Source: Balneolales bacterium ANBcel1 (GTDB lineage Bacteria; Bacteroidota; Rhodothermia; Balneolales; Natronogracilivirgulaceae). Taken from it: a stretch of DNA of 64,000 nucleotides. Shown here one piece after another: positions 9,962 through 19,050 of this stretch. The first letter of the stretch is position 1. Every line of letters begins with the position of its first letter. Position numbers and translations under genes: made by a program. The notes beneath the pieces were generated by a model that was not told where the DNA came from, ran no database searches, and saw only the letters and a program-made list of their open reading frames with translations. Location: the NCBI GenBank assembly GCA_029688905.1, contig JARULB010000004.1:310001-374000 (forward strand). Reading direction: 5' to 3'.

Positions 9962-10882
9962 CTATAAAAGGCGGGCGCCCTGTACCTTCTTTTTGCGAGT
10001 CATTTCCGTCATTACCGCGCTGATCACTTCCGGATGTTTCCGGCGTCCCCACCGAGGGGCGATGAGCAGGTTCGGCGGAGCGCTCCCGCAGAGCCGGGCG
10101 ATAGCGATGCGGGGTGGCAGCAGTTCCAGAAAATCGCAGATCAGATCCACCCATTCCCCAAAGGAAAAGACGGTAAAGGGTTTGGACGCATACTCCTGTG
10201 CCAGTGCGGTCCCTTTGACCACCTGGAGATGATGAATTTTGAGATACTCCATCGGCAGCCCGGCCAGGATACCGGCCGTGTCCAGCCACTGGCGGCGCGA
10301 CTCCCACGGAAACCCCAGGATGAGATGGGCGCCCAGGTGAATTCCGCGTCCCGAAAGCCGTTCGAAAGCCTCCCGGATAGTTGCGAAATCATGCCCCCGG
10401 TTGATCCGGTGCAGCGTCTCGTCATAGACCGATTCGATACCGATTTCAACGGCCATATAATAATCGCGGGCAAGGGATTCAAGCAGGCTGACCACCGGTC
10501 CGGGCAGACAGTCGGCGCGTGTGCCGATTACAAGTCCGTCGATGGCGGGATGAGCAAGGGCGGCTTGGTAGCGTTCCTCCAGCCGATCCACGGAATCATG
10601 GGTGTTGGAGTAGGCCTGAAAATAGGCGAGAAACCGCTCGGCGCCATAGCGTTCCCGCTGCGATGCCACTCCCTGGCTGATCTGGTCACGGATGGATGTG
10701 GAGCGATCCAGGTATTTCGGCACAAAACTCCGGTTGTTGCAATAGGCACATCCGCCCAGCGCCACGGTTCCGTCGATATTCGGACAGGTAAAACCGCCAT
10801 CTACCGAGACCTTGTAGGTGACTGCGCCCAGATGACGTTTCAGATAGCTGTGGTAATCGCTGTAGGGTTTTTCCGGCTTCAT
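9962..10882 (-). CDS. TIGR01212-family (YhcC-like) radical SAM protein
   Basis: This protein of about 306 residues belongs to the YhcC-like radical SAM group. It starts with the family opening PYSDYHSYLKRHLG and has the three iron-sulfur cysteines in GGFTCPNIDGTVALGGCAYC, where a long insertion separates the first cysteine from the CxxC pair. EIGIESVYDETLHRINRGH and HLILGFPWESR are further family motifs. The reaction is unknown. The frame stays open to a GTG at 10933, but the ATG at 10882 matches the family N-terminus, so I chose it. It follows the TonB-dependent receptor gene by about 87 bp on the same strand. Confidence 0.88.
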   Translation of the reverse strand: MKPEKPYSDYHSYLKRHLGAVTYKVSVDGGFTCPNIDGTVALGGCAYCNNRSFVPKYLDRSTSIRDQISQGVASQRERYGAERFLAYFQAYSNTHDSVDRLEERYQAALAHPAIDGLVIGTRADCLPGPVVSLLESLARDYYMAVEIGIESVYDETLHRINRGHDFATIREAFERLSGRGIHLGAHLILGFPWESRRQWLDTAGILAGLPMEYLKIHHLQVVKGTALAQEYASKPFTVFSFGEWVDLICDFLELLPPRIAIARLCGSAPPNLLIAPRWGRRKHPEVISAVMTEMTRKKKVQGARLL

Positions 10883-10969
10883 GGATGCAAGATACGGGTT
10901 CCGGTTCCGGGAATCTAACCCTTCAGCCTGCACCCTGGGTCGGAACTTCCGGCATCTGTCGGGTAACTG

Positions 10970-13243
10970 CTAAAGGCTTAGACGGAAACCGGCAAACAGG
11001 GCACGTCCGGGCGCCGGTTCGTAATAACGGCCGGCATTGGCGTTGATACTCACCGAGCTGTTGTACCTGGTGCCCGCCAGGTTTTCGACTTTGAGAAATG
11101 GCATCACGGAAAGACCATGGCCCAGGGCTACACCGCTGTGACCCAGACGCAGATGGAATACTTCGTAACCGGGGTTGGTTGCGGTATTGTCGTTATTCAC
11201 ATAGTAGCGGCCGAGCAGTTCCATGGAGAGGCTTACGCGCAGGTCGCCGGGACTGGAATCGAGGCGTACCATCAGACGGTGTTCCGGAATCCCGGGCAGG
11301 CGATTGCCTCTGGTAAACGTAACCTGTCCGGTATCCACCGATTCACGGAAGGTGAAATCGCTCCAATTGTAGTTGGCCGACAACTCAAACAAGTACAGCG
11401 GTTGCCAGCGCAGTGCCGCTTCCATTCCGATGTGCCGGGTTGATCCCGCGTTTCGGTAGAAATCGCGGTCGCCCCCCTCCTCGGTTCGGAAGCTGATGAG
11501 CTGATCGCGGACATCCATCCGGAACAGGGCGATTTCATAACGAATACGGGCGGACGGCCATCCGCCGCGCAGGCCGGCTTCCGCGCCACGCGCCCGTTCG
11601 GGATCCAGGTCGGGATTAAAACCGCCGGTCATGTCGGGCCGGTTCACCAGCTCGGTGGTGGTGGGGGTTTCAAAGGAGGTGCCGAAATTCAGATAAATGA
11701 GACCGGGACGGGTCTGCAATGCCGCGCCGATACTCGGACTCAGAGCGGTGAAGGAGCGGCTGCCCGACTGGTCCTCGGGGAATTCCGTACGTCTGTCGTC
11801 GGTTTCAAACCGGACGGCGTCCAGACGGAGACCGGTGGAAATCGTAATCCGTCCCCAGCCGGTGGCCGCACGGGCGAACAGGGCGGTGTTAACCACCGTC
11901 TCCTGCTGGTCAATCACTCTTTCTCCGCGGTCAAACGAACCGGACTGATAATCGTAGTTTCTGCGGTCATCCGACTGCAGGGCCGCATCGGCGCCAATGC
12001 TCCATGAAAAGAAACGGCTGTCATTGGTCAGGGAAAGCCGGGTTCCGGTCATCAGCCGGTCGACTTCGATATCGGCCCAGGGCAACGGGTTGTGGAGGCT
12101 CCTGGCGGTTCCGTACACGGTACCCCGCCATTGGCCGAATCCCGATTCATGCCGGAGGGTGGCGCCCAGCTGGCCCTGGCGCCAGGATTTTCCTGCCGAG
12201 GCGTTCTCAAAAAACGCAAAAGCCTGCCGCCTGTCCTCATCCAGCTGTTCCTGCGAAAGCGAACCCGGATGGCGGGAATCCGGAGCTTCTACAAATGCAC
12301 CGCTCACATTAAGCCGGGTTTGCGGGGTGAGGTTCCAGTCCATGTGGCTGGTCATCCGGAACGCCTCATGCCTGCTGTGGTCGCGGTAGCCTTCACGTTT
12401 CAGGTAGGATGCATTGACATGGAACCCTCTTGCTCCGCGCCGAAACGTTGCTCCGGCCTGCGTGCTGTAGGTACCGTGCGCTCCGGTGAGAAAACGAACA
12501 TTAAGTGACGGATCGTAGCTTGCCGGCTCTGTCGAGAGCAGCAATGCTCCACCGCTGGCATTTCCCCAGAAGGAGGAACTGGGTCCGCGCAGCACCTCGA
12601 GCTGGCGTACCATGGAGGGATCCACGATATCCATAACCGTCTGCCCGTCTGGCACGGTGAGCGGGATATCATCCATCATAACAAAAATTCCACGGACCCC
12701 GAAGGCGGTTCGCCAGCCCATGCCCCGAATGGAGACCCGTTCACCCAGCGCATAATTCTGGCGGTCATTGACCCAGAGGCCGGGAATCTCTGTGGCGATG
12801 CGGTCGAAGCTGAGTCCCGGTTCCAGTGTCTGCTGTTCGACCGTTCTGGAGGTAACGCTCACCGAAAACGGTGCGCTTGCCTGGGTTTCGGTATCCCGTG
12901 TTGCCCGGATCTCAATCTCTTCGAGTTCGAAGAAAAGTGTATCGCTCGGGGAATGACCATTGCCCGGCTCCGGGAATGCGGCGAGCAGCGGGGTGGGGAC
13001 AGGGTTCGCATCCTGCACGGCAAATGCCCGATCCGTTGGCTGGACAAGCAACATCGGCAAAAGCATCATCCACATACCTTTTATGGCTTTGTGGGTGCGG
13101 CCGACCTCATGCGGGAGAAAAACCCGGCGGCGTCTCAACAGGGATAGCGTATGCAGGGCCGGATTCGAAAATCGTGCAAAGCCGCTTTTCAAACCTCGAA
13201 ACATTGCCGCAATAATTGTAAGGCTCTGATAGAAATGGTTCAT
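10970..13243 (-). CDS. TonB-dependent outer membrane receptor
   Basis: This protein imports a ligand across the outer membrane using TonB energy. The plug domain is clear: TEIPGLWVNDRQNYALGERV, SIRGMG, FVMMDDIPLTVPDGQTVMDI and VRQLEVLRGPSSSFWGNAS. About 550 residues of barrel follow, ending in FAGFRLSL with a terminal aromatic/hydrophobic pattern suited to barrel assembly. A hydrophobic segment MWMMLLPMLLVQPTDRAFA precedes the plug and is probably the signal core. The frame is open to 13513; candidate ATG starts are 13243, 13204 and 13075, and the true start is uncertain. No SusD partner, siderophore or vitamin gene is adjacent, so the substrate cannot be named; FecA/BtuB-type small ligands are possible. 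Confidence 0.88.
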   Translation of the reverse strand: MNHFYQSLTIIAAMFRGLKSGFARFSNPALHTLSLLRRRRVFLPHEVGRTHKAIKGMWMMLLPMLLVQPTDRAFAVQDANPVPTPLLAAFPEPGNGHSPSDTLFFELEEIEIRATRDTETQASAPFSVSVTSRTVEQQTLEPGLSFDRIATEIPGLWVNDRQNYALGERVSIRGMGWRTAFGVRGIFVMMDDIPLTVPDGQTVMDIVDPSMVRQLEVLRGPSSSFWGNASGGALLLSTEPASYDPSLNVRFLTGAHGTYSTQAGATFRRGARGFHVNASYLKREGYRDHSRHEAFRMTSHMDWNLTPQTRLNVSGAFVEAPDSRHPGSLSQEQLDEDRRQAFAFFENASAGKSWRQGQLGATLRHESGFGQWRGTVYGTARSLHNPLPWADIEVDRLMTGTRLSLTNDSRFFSWSIGADAALQSDDRRNYDYQSGSFDRGERVIDQQETVVNTALFARAATGWGRITISTGLRLDAVRFETDDRRTEFPEDQSGSRSFTALSPSIGAALQTRPGLIYLNFGTSFETPTTTELVNRPDMTGGFNPDLDPERARGAEAGLRGGWPSARIRYEIALFRMDVRDQLISFRTEEGGDRDFYRNAGSTRHIGMEAALRWQPLYLFELSANYNWSDFTFRESVDTGQVTFTRGNRLPGIPEHRLMVRLDSSPGDLRVSLSMELLGRYYVNNDNTATNPGYEVFHLRLGHSGVALGHGLSVMPFLKVENLAGTRYNSSVSINANAGRYYEPAPGRALFAGFRLSL

Positions 13244-13569
13244 AGTAACAGTATAAATAAATCGGTACCCGTAACTGCAGTGCAACTCCGGAAAGATGAT
13301 ATCCCGAACCAAAAAACAATCTTCGCCTGGTGGCAGTTCATTCGGTCTGAAGCGGCCTGCTTCCGACAGAAAGGCGGTAGCCTGAACATAATTTACTACA
13401 TTTGAAAGGCGACAAAGATGAAAACTTCCCTGATTTGGCCGGCAGATTAACCATGATTCACGAAATTTCCGGAACCTTTCCGGATAACGGACGTATATCC
13501 GTCGAGTAATCACATCGCTACAATAAGGGATGGTTTTATAACTATTATCTTTCTAAATCGGAGCTAATC
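13244..13569. other. Intergenic region with possible structured leader of the receptor gene
   Basis: This stretch separates the divergent receptor and DUF4097-type genes. Read on the minus strand, it can fold into several hairpins: GTTCA/TGAAC (13387-13383 with 13340-13336) could close a junction holding GGC-TACC-GCC (13382-13373) and a longer arm with TCGG/CCGA and AAGC/GCTT (13366-13342). A GCC-ACCA-GGC hairpin (13334-13325) follows and then a run of six T (13316-13311). This resembles an attenuator-type leader. The same stretch is open as an upstream extension of the receptor frame, so coding is an alternative. On the plus strand TACATTTG at 13397-13404 matches the Bacteroidota -7 box. Confidence 0.35.
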
Positions 13570-14571
13570 ATGAAAGGACGAGGCTGGTTTATAATCGCGA
13601 TAATCGCACTGGCGCTGGTGATCCACTATTCTCCCGGATTTGATTTTCAGCGAATGGTTCTGGCAAACGGCACTTCCGGAGTGCACGCAAACGACAAACC
13701 GGTATGGCATTCCGAAACGGTTCAATGGGAGCCGGGAATGGCCCTGGAGGCCAAAACTTCCGGCGGATCCATTACGGTCGAAGCTCACAGCAGTGACGAC
13801 ATTATAGTCGACGTATATGTCTACAGGAAAGGCGCTTACCTGGAAGAAGGAAAGTCGGCGCCGGTAGATTTCAGTATTACGCAAGAGCGTAACCGCGTTG
13901 TCGTCAAAGCCGAAACAAGACGCACCGACAGGTGGCTCTCCTGGGGGTCATCAACCTCCGTGTCATATCGGATTCTGGTGCCGCATGAGACCGAACTTGT
14001 AGCCCAGACCAGCGGCGGCGCTGTAAGCGCAAAAGGAATCACTCAGAATGTCTCCCTGATAACCAGTGGCGGATCCGTTCATGCCGAACATATCGTCGGT
14101 GATCTGCTGGCCCGCACGTCAGGCGGCCCCATTACCGTACTCCATACCGACGGCCGGGTCACTGCCCGAACCAGTGGCGGTGGCATCCGAATGAGCGATG
14201 TCGAGGGTTCCGTGTCTGCCCGAACCAGCGGCGGATCCATCCGTTTAACTGATCTTTCGGGAACCATCAGCGCCCAGACCAGCGGCGGCGGCATCCATGC
14301 CGAGATCCTGCAACTTGAGGGGGGGCTCGACCTGGCCACCTCCGGAGGCTCCATCACCGCCATCCTTCCCAACAACCAGGGACTGGATATCAAGGCAAGC
14401 GGATCCCAGGTACGAAACCGGCTGGATGACCTGACCGGCTCCATGCAGCGCGGTTCGGTGGACGGGAAGGTGAAAGGCGGCGGAATTCCCGTCAAACTGC
14501 GCACCTCCGGGGGATCCGTAACCCTTGAATACAGGAGCGATATCACCGAACTGAGCCCTCGCTCCGATTAG
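13570..14571 (+). CDS. DUF4097-type beta-helix protein with TSGG repeats
   Basis: This 333-residue exported or membrane-anchored protein opens with a hydrophobic segment (about residues 5-17). From residue ~60 it carries eight or more copies of a strand-turn unit centred on TSGG (for example LEAKTSGGSI, VAQTSGGAV, LARTSGGPI, TARTSGGGI, SARTSGGSI, SAQTSGGGI, LRTSGGSV), most spaced about 17-18 residues apart. The pattern is that of DUF4097/bactofilin-like right-handed beta-helices, which expose a regular ladder. No enzyme motif is visible. A role in envelope structure or stress sensing is inferred from relatives. It is divergent from the receptor gene and apparently monocistronic. Confidence 0.8.
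   Translation: MKGRGWFIIAIIALALVIHYSPGFDFQRMVLANGTSGVHANDKPVWHSETVQWEPGMALEAKTSGGSITVEAHSSDDIIVDVYVYRKGAYLEEGKSAPVDFSITQERNRVVVKAETRRTDRWLSWGSSTSVSYRILVPHETELVAQTSGGAVSAKGITQNVSLITSGGSVHAEHIVGDLLARTSGGPITVLHTDGRVTARTSGGGIRMSDVEGSVSARTSGGSIRLTDLSGTISAQTSGGGIHAEILQLEGGLDLATSGGSITAILPNNQGLDIKASGSQVRNRLDDLTGSMQRGSVDGKVKGGGIPVKLRTSGGSVTLEYRSDITELSPRSD
14008..14310 (+). repeat. Tandem degenerate coding repeat (TSGG units)
   Basis: Within the DUF4097-type gene the sequence ACCAGTGGCGG or ACCAGCGGCGG recurs every ~51-54 bp, each copy encoding TSGG. The units differ at many synonymous positions, so they are maintained by protein structure rather than by recent slippage. Confidence 0.7.
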
Positions 14572-14721
14572 CACTGGCAAAGCAAAGCTGCAGTATCCGG
14601 CTAATGGCAAATAGTCCGTTCGTCCGTTTTGCCGTGACACCGCCACGCTGACCTTGTCGCGGGCCTGATCGCGGTCGGCAGTCGGCGGATAGCGTGAAAC
14701 GGGTGACCCGTCCCTCCCACT

Positions 14722-15786
14722 TCAGTACAACTCAAGTTCACCCTGGGTGGGAACGCGTCTGAAATGGCGATTTGTGAGCGGCGGACCGGAATCCTTGAGT
14801 CCGTATCTGCGGCATGAAATCTGAAAGGACTGGCGAATCTGCTCGGCAAAAGCCCCTTCCCCCTTCATCCGATAACCAAACCGATGGTCGCTCAGCGCCC
14901 CGCCGCGAAGCGCCTTCAACCGGCTGATGATCTTTTGTTTGCGTTGGGGATAGTGCTTTTCCAGCCAATCCTCGAACAGCGGTCCGACAGCGCCCGGAAG
15001 GCGAAGCATGATGTAGCTTCCGAAAGAGGCGCCCGCCTCTGCCGCCTGCTCCACCAGCCTGGGCAGCTCCTCGTCGGTAAGCGCGGGAATGAGCGGCCCG
15101 AACATCGCTCCGACCGTTATTCCGGCCCGGGACAATTCCCGGATTGTCTCAAGCCTGCGGGCGGGCCTGCTGGTCCGGGGCTCCATAATGCTCACCAGGC
15201 CGGGATCCAGCGATGTCAAACTGACCATCACCCGGGCCGCGCCTAGCTCCGCCATCCCGCCTATCAGATCGATATCGCGGGTCACCAGATGGTTTTTTGT
15301 GATGATGGTGAATGGATTGCGAAATTCCGAAAGCACTTCCAGGCAGCGGCGCGTTATCCCGAGCTTTCGTTCCACCGGCTGGTAGGGGTCGGTCACCCCG
15401 CTCACCGATACGGTGCGCGGTTTCCATGCAGGGGACTGAAGCTGCTTTCGCAGTTTTGCCGCAGCATCTTTCTTGACCATGATGCGGGTTTCGAAATCGA
15501 GGCCGGGAGACATGTCCAGGTACTCATGAAACGGCCTCGCATAGCAATAGACACATCCGTGCTCACATCCCCGGTAGGGGTTCAAACTGGCTTCGAACGG
15601 AACATCCGGGCTGTCGTTGGTGGCGATGACACTCGCCGCATCATCTTGATAGAAACGGGTTTTGGGTGAAATTCCGTCACTGTTTTCAGGATCGGGCTCC
15701 ACCTCGAGGCGCGTAAACCGGCCGGCCGGGTTGCTTGCGGTGCCCCGCCCACGGATCGACTCACCGGTTTGATTCCATTCAGACAT
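14722..15786 (-). CDS. PA0069-family radical SAM protein
   Basis: This protein of about 354 residues begins IRGRGTASNPAGRF, the standard opening of the PA0069/Rv2578c group, and has NPYRGCEHGCVYCYARPFHEY with the CxxxCxxC cluster motif. VSGVTDPYQPVE, ITKNHLVTRDIDL and ISLTSLDPG-like stretches (here MVSLTSLDPGL) match SplB-like radical SAM proteins. The reaction is unknown. An ATG at 15786 gives the family N-terminus; the frame is open 51 bp further. It lies 91 bp after the aminotransferase gene on the same strand and may be the last gene of the anmK run. Confidence 0.87.
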   Translation of the reverse strand: MSEWNQTGESIRGRGTASNPAGRFTRLEVEPDPENSDGISPKTRFYQDDAASVIATNDSPDVPFEASLNPYRGCEHGCVYCYARPFHEYLDMSPGLDFETRIMVKKDAAAKLRKQLQSPAWKPRTVSVSGVTDPYQPVERKLGITRRCLEVLSEFRNPFTIITKNHLVTRDIDLIGGMAELGAARVMVSLTSLDPGLVSIMEPRTSRPARRLETIRELSRAGITVGAMFGPLIPALTDEELPRLVEQAAEAGASFGSYIMLRLPGAVGPLFEDWLEKHYPQRKQKIISRLKALRGGALSDHRFGYRMKGEGAFAEQIRQSFQISCRRYGLKDSGPPLTNRHFRRVPTQGELELY

Positions 15787-15877
15787 GGCACTATCTATGC
15801 GTGATGAGGATTTTACACGTAATATAACATATATCACACATATACAAAATCCGGAGCGAAAATTCCGGCCATCCAGT

Positions 15878-17083
15878 TTAGCTGCACAGATGTGCGATCG
15901 TATCCCTGATGACGGTCAGGCTTTCGGTGAGGAGCGACTCATCGATGATGAGCGGGGGTGCGAGGCGGATAAGGGTGTTGGAATGAAGGGTCCATCCCAG
16001 GAGAATATGATGCCGGTCAAGGCAGGTTTCAACGGTTTTTTGGGTGAGATCCGCATTCTCAAGCTGGAGGCCGAGCATGGCTCCCTTGCCGCGCACTTCG
16101 GAGATCCCGGGTCCTCTCAGAATATCTTTGGCACAGGCTTCGATCAGTGCGGCGCGATCCATTAGGCCGTCACGCAGCAGTACCTGAAGAGCGGCGTCGG
16201 CTGCGGCGCAGGACACTGGATGGCCGCCGAAGGTGGTGACATGATTCAGCGGGGGATCGTACATGAACGCCTGGAAAATTTCGGTGGATGATGCCAGTCC
16301 GCCAAGCGGCATCCCTCCTCCCATGGCCTTGGCCATGGTCAGAATATCCGGAACCACGCCATAGTGTTCGAATGCGAACAGCTTTCCGGTACGTCCGAAT
16401 CCGGATTGAATCTCATCGAAAACAAGCAGGGTGCCTGTTTCGCTGCAGCGCTCGCGGACAGATCTGAGCCAGGCGGGATCCGAAGGGATGATGCCCCCTT
16501 CGCCCTGTATCGGCTCCATGATGACGGCGGCGACCTCTTCTGTGATGTGCTCCAATACCGCGGGGTCGTTGAACCGGCAGAACTGCACCTCCGGAAGCAG
16601 CGGTTCATAAGGCGTACGATAGACATCCCGGCCGGTTACACTGAGCGATCCCTGGGTATCGCCGTGATATCCGTTCTCAAATGCGACAAACCGGTGTCTT
16701 CCGGTATGTTTTTTTGCCAGCTTAAGTGCGGCTTCGTTCGCCTCTGTTCCGGAATTCACGAAATAGATGCGATCCAGGGAGTGCGGCAGCCTGGAAGCCA
16801 GACGGCCTGCAAAGGCGGATTGCGGATGCTGGATAAATTCGCCGTACACCATCACGTGCATGTGGCGTTCGGCCTGAAGCTGCACGGCTTTCACCACTTC
16901 CGGGTGGCCGTGGCCCAGCGAGCTCACGGCAATTCCGGAGATAAAGTCCAGCACCTTCCTCCCGCTGCGTGTAATCAGCCAGGGGCCCTCCGCGCGTGCA
17001 ATTTCGAGCCCTAACGGCCCGTCGCTTGTCTGGGCCACATGGCGGTAAAACGCATCGCTTTCGGTGGATCGGCCGGTGCTCAT
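15878..17083 (-). CDS. Class III PLP-dependent aminotransferase (acetylornithine/ornithine type)
   Basis: This 401-residue fold-type I aminotransferase keeps the cofactor residues: SGTEANEAALKLAKKHTG (111-128), VFDEIQSGFGRTG (221-233, Asp223 binding the pyridine nitrogen) and the Schiff-base lysine Lys252 in TMAKAMGGGMPLGG. The 401-residue length and VIMEPIQGEGG fit ArgD/RocD-like enzymes. No arginine genes are adjacent, so the amino donor is uncertain; acetylornithine, ornithine, 4-aminobutyrate or a cell-wall-related substrate are all possible. The thioredoxin-like gene ends 10 bp upstream, which implies cotranscription with it and probably with anmK. Confidence 0.88.
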   Translation of the reverse strand: MSTGRSTESDAFYRHVAQTSDGPLGLEIARAEGPWLITRSGRKVLDFISGIAVSSLGHGHPEVVKAVQLQAERHMHVMVYGEFIQHPQSAFAGRLASRLPHSLDRIYFVNSGTEANEAALKLAKKHTGRHRFVAFENGYHGDTQGSLSVTGRDVYRTPYEPLLPEVQFCRFNDPAVLEHITEEVAAVIMEPIQGEGGIIPSDPAWLRSVRERCSETGTLLVFDEIQSGFGRTGKLFAFEHYGVVPDILTMAKAMGGGMPLGGLASSTEIFQAFMYDPPLNHVTTFGGHPVSCAAADAALQVLLRDGLMDRAALIEACAKDILRGPGISEVRGKGAMLGLQLENADLTQKTVETCLDRHHILLGWTLHSNTLIRLAPPLIIDESLLTESLTVIRDTIAHLCS

Positions 17084-17093
17084 GAGTTCCAGC

Positions 17094-17693
17094 TCAGACG
17101 GAGCGAACCCGCTCCAGAATTTCCTTCTGCAGTGTACGGGTTTTGTCCTTGTTGTTCCATTTTTGCAGCTCTTCGGCGATGGCCGGATACGGCTCCCCTT
17201 TTTCCTTCAAATCCAGAAACAGTTTCTGGGCCGGTTCGGGCCGGGGCCCCCAGGTCCAGAGCTCCTCAAGGGTATCCCTGTTCAAGGCGATCACTTTGGG
17301 GATGGCTCTGCCGCCGTTCGTGAGATAAGCGTCGATCACCTCGGGATGTTCATCGCGCAGCAACAGGCGCATACTGACTTTCGGCGCCGAAACCGCCATT
17401 TTGGCCAGTGCCGGTATGGCATGAGGTACATCCCCGCACCACGCCTCGACAATACCAAGCCAGATTTGGTTCTCCCTGATGGCCTTCAACGCTTCCAGCA
17501 GCTCCGGATCGATGATGGTCGTTTTATCCATACGGTCCATGCGCTGGTTGTTCAGCCGGGTGTACTGAACCAGCTCCCCGGACTGATTGGGGCCGGTGGT
17601 TTTCCGCTCGATAAGCAGGCTGTTGACAAGGTCACGGAACCTGGCGTACGACATGGCCTGTTCAATATGCTCTCTGGTAATCACTTTCGCCAT
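17094..17693 (-). CDS. Thioredoxin-like protein, single-cysteine type
   Basis: This 199-residue cytosolic protein has a helical N-terminal half and a thioredoxin fold in the C-terminal half. The active-site position reads EAWCGDVPHAIPALAKMA, with one cysteine and aspartate where a second cysteine would be expected, as in the Thioredoxin_9 group of Bacteroidota and Firmicutes. GRAIPKVIALN holds the cis-proline region. It therefore probably does not work as a dithiol reductase alone. A candidate -7 promoter box lies 35 bp upstream of the start, and the aminotransferase gene follows after 10 bp. Confidence 0.8.
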   Translation of the reverse strand: MAKVITREHIEQAMSYARFRDLVNSLLIERKTTGPNQSGELVQYTRLNNQRMDRMDKTTIIDPELLEALKAIRENQIWLGIVEAWCGDVPHAIPALAKMAVSAPKVSMRLLLRDEHPEVIDAYLTNGGRAIPKVIALNRDTLEELWTWGPRPEPAQKLFLDLKEKGEPYPAIAEELQKWNNKDKTRTLQKEILERVRSV

Positions 17694-17727
17694 TTAAACT
17701 GTCTGATTGGGTGTTGGAATTTGGGAT

Positions 17728-17735
17728 CAAAAGTA
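17728..17735 (-). promoter_or_regulatory. Candidate -7 promoter box of the thioredoxin-like gene
   Basis: On the minus strand TACTTTTG matches the Bacteroidota -7 consensus TAnnTTTG exactly, 35 bp upstream of the ATG at 17693. No clear -33 TTTG lies at the usual 19-20 bp distance, so confidence is limited. Confidence 0.35.
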
Positions 17736-17790
17736 CAGCAAATATCAATGAATGACCAGAATTATTGAATTTCGGGTCGTCGATAAAATA

Positions 17791-18966
17791 TCAATGATCC
17801 GTAAGAGAAATTTTACCGAAATGAAGTCGTGGATCCTCTCCGCAAATCAGTTCATTGGCCAGAGCTGCGAAAAGCACCGCTTCCTTCGCATCCTCGTCCA
17901 TCCCGATTTCTTTTGTGGTGCGCACCGGCAGCGGAGAGAGGTCGTCCGTCAGCTGTTCCATAAGAACGCGATTGTGTATTCCACCGCCGCTGACAAATAC
18001 TTCCGCCTTTTCGCCCTCGTGCAACACCTTGCGAATCCCTGTGGAGATGGTCCCGGCAGTAAAGCGGGTCAGTGTTGCCAGCAGATCCTCGGCAGGGCGG
18101 TCAAACCCGGCGGCCTCCATGCATTCGTGCACCCAGTCCATGTGAAACATTTCGAATCCGGTCGTTTTTGGTGCGTTTCTTTCAAAATACGGGTGGGCTT
18201 TCAGTAACGAGAGCAGGTTCGGGTCAGGGCGGCCGTATGCGGCAAGTCCGCCATCCTTGTCGTAGGCAAGCCCTTCGAAATAGTGTGATGTTGCCGCGTC
18301 GATCAGGGTGTTTCCCGGACCGGTATCGGTGGCGAATGGTGGCATGCGATGTTCTTCCGGTCGCAGCAAGGTGAAATTTGCAATACCCCCGATATTAAGC
18401 AGGATGCGGGTCATGGTGGCCGGGCGAAACAGCAGATAATCGCCAAAGGCTGCCAGTGGCGCTCCCTCGTTGCCTCTGGCGGTATCCCGCTGGCGAAAAT
18501 CGCTGATGGTAATAATACCCGTGCGGTGCGCCAGGTGATCGCCGTCTCCGATCTGGAATGTCGCGTTGGGCATTCCATCCCTGCGGTGTTTGTGTCGCGG
18601 GGCGTGATGGATGGTTTGGCCGTGGCTGGCAAGCAGATCCACCTCAGCGGATTTCCGGCCCCACTGCTGCAGGGCCTCATTCACCATATCCGCATGAACA
18701 TGAGCCAGGTACGTGTTCCATATGCAGAGTTGTTCCGGGTCCGGGCACGGCGCGTTTGCAAGGGCCAGCAACGGCTGGCGGGTTTCCTCATCGTAGGGGA
18801 TGGAAACGAAGTGGTCCAGCACAAACGAAGTTTCCGCCCCGGAACCGGTAAACCGGCACAAGGCAATATCGAGTCCGTCCATGGAGGTACCGGACATCAG
18901 TCCCAGCACCGTTCGCTCTTCCTTTCTGGCTATTTGTTGCAGTTTTTGCAAAACCGGATTCATCAC
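17791..18966 (-). CDS. anmK: Anhydro-N-acetylmuramic acid kinase
   Basis: This 391-residue enzyme phosphorylates and hydrolyses 1,6-anhydro-MurNAc to MurNAc-6-phosphate in peptidoglycan recycling. The phosphate loop GLMSGTSMDGLD (22-33) is diagnostic, followed by SHGQTIHHAP, ISDFRQRDTARGNEGAPL with the catalytic aspartate, NIGGIANFTLL and TDTGPGNTLID, all hallmarks of the family. The length is typical. It is divergent from the small acidic-protein gene across 84 bp and begins the minus-strand run that ends with the PA0069-type gene. No murQ is in the window. Confidence 0.95.
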   Translation of the reverse strand: MMNPVLQKLQQIARKEERTVLGLMSGTSMDGLDIALCRFTGSGAETSFVLDHFVSIPYDEETRQPLLALANAPCPDPEQLCIWNTYLAHVHADMVNEALQQWGRKSAEVDLLASHGQTIHHAPRHKHRRDGMPNATFQIGDGDHLAHRTGIITISDFRQRDTARGNEGAPLAAFGDYLLFRPATMTRILLNIGGIANFTLLRPEEHRMPPFATDTGPGNTLIDAATSHYFEGLAYDKDGGLAAYGRPDPNLLSLLKAHPYFERNAPKTTGFEMFHMDWVHECMEAAGFDRPAEDLLATLTRFTAGTISTGIRKVLHEGEKAEVFVSGGGIHNRVLMEQLTDDLSPLPVRTTKEIGMDEDAKEAVLFAALANELICGEDPRLHFGKISLTDH

Positions 18967-19050
18967 ACCTTTTCTTTTACCATTTATTGATTTACTGCGC
19001 CCCTGCTCCTATCATAAGTGGAAAAGACGGCTCATCCAAAAAAACCTGAA

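Noticed and set aside
10970-13243. SusC/SusD-type polysaccharide utilisation locus
   Set aside because: There is no SusD gene, glycoside hydrolase or SusC-type N-terminal extension; the protein looks like a small-ligand receptor.
13244-13400. TPP, cobalamin or FMN riboswitch before the TonB-dependent receptor
   Set aside because: None of the conserved core sequences of these classes is present; only a generic structured leader can be claimed.
17094-17693. Loss of the second cysteine of CxxC as a sign of gene decay
   Set aside because: A single cysteine in a WCGD motif is normal for this thioredoxin-like subgroup.
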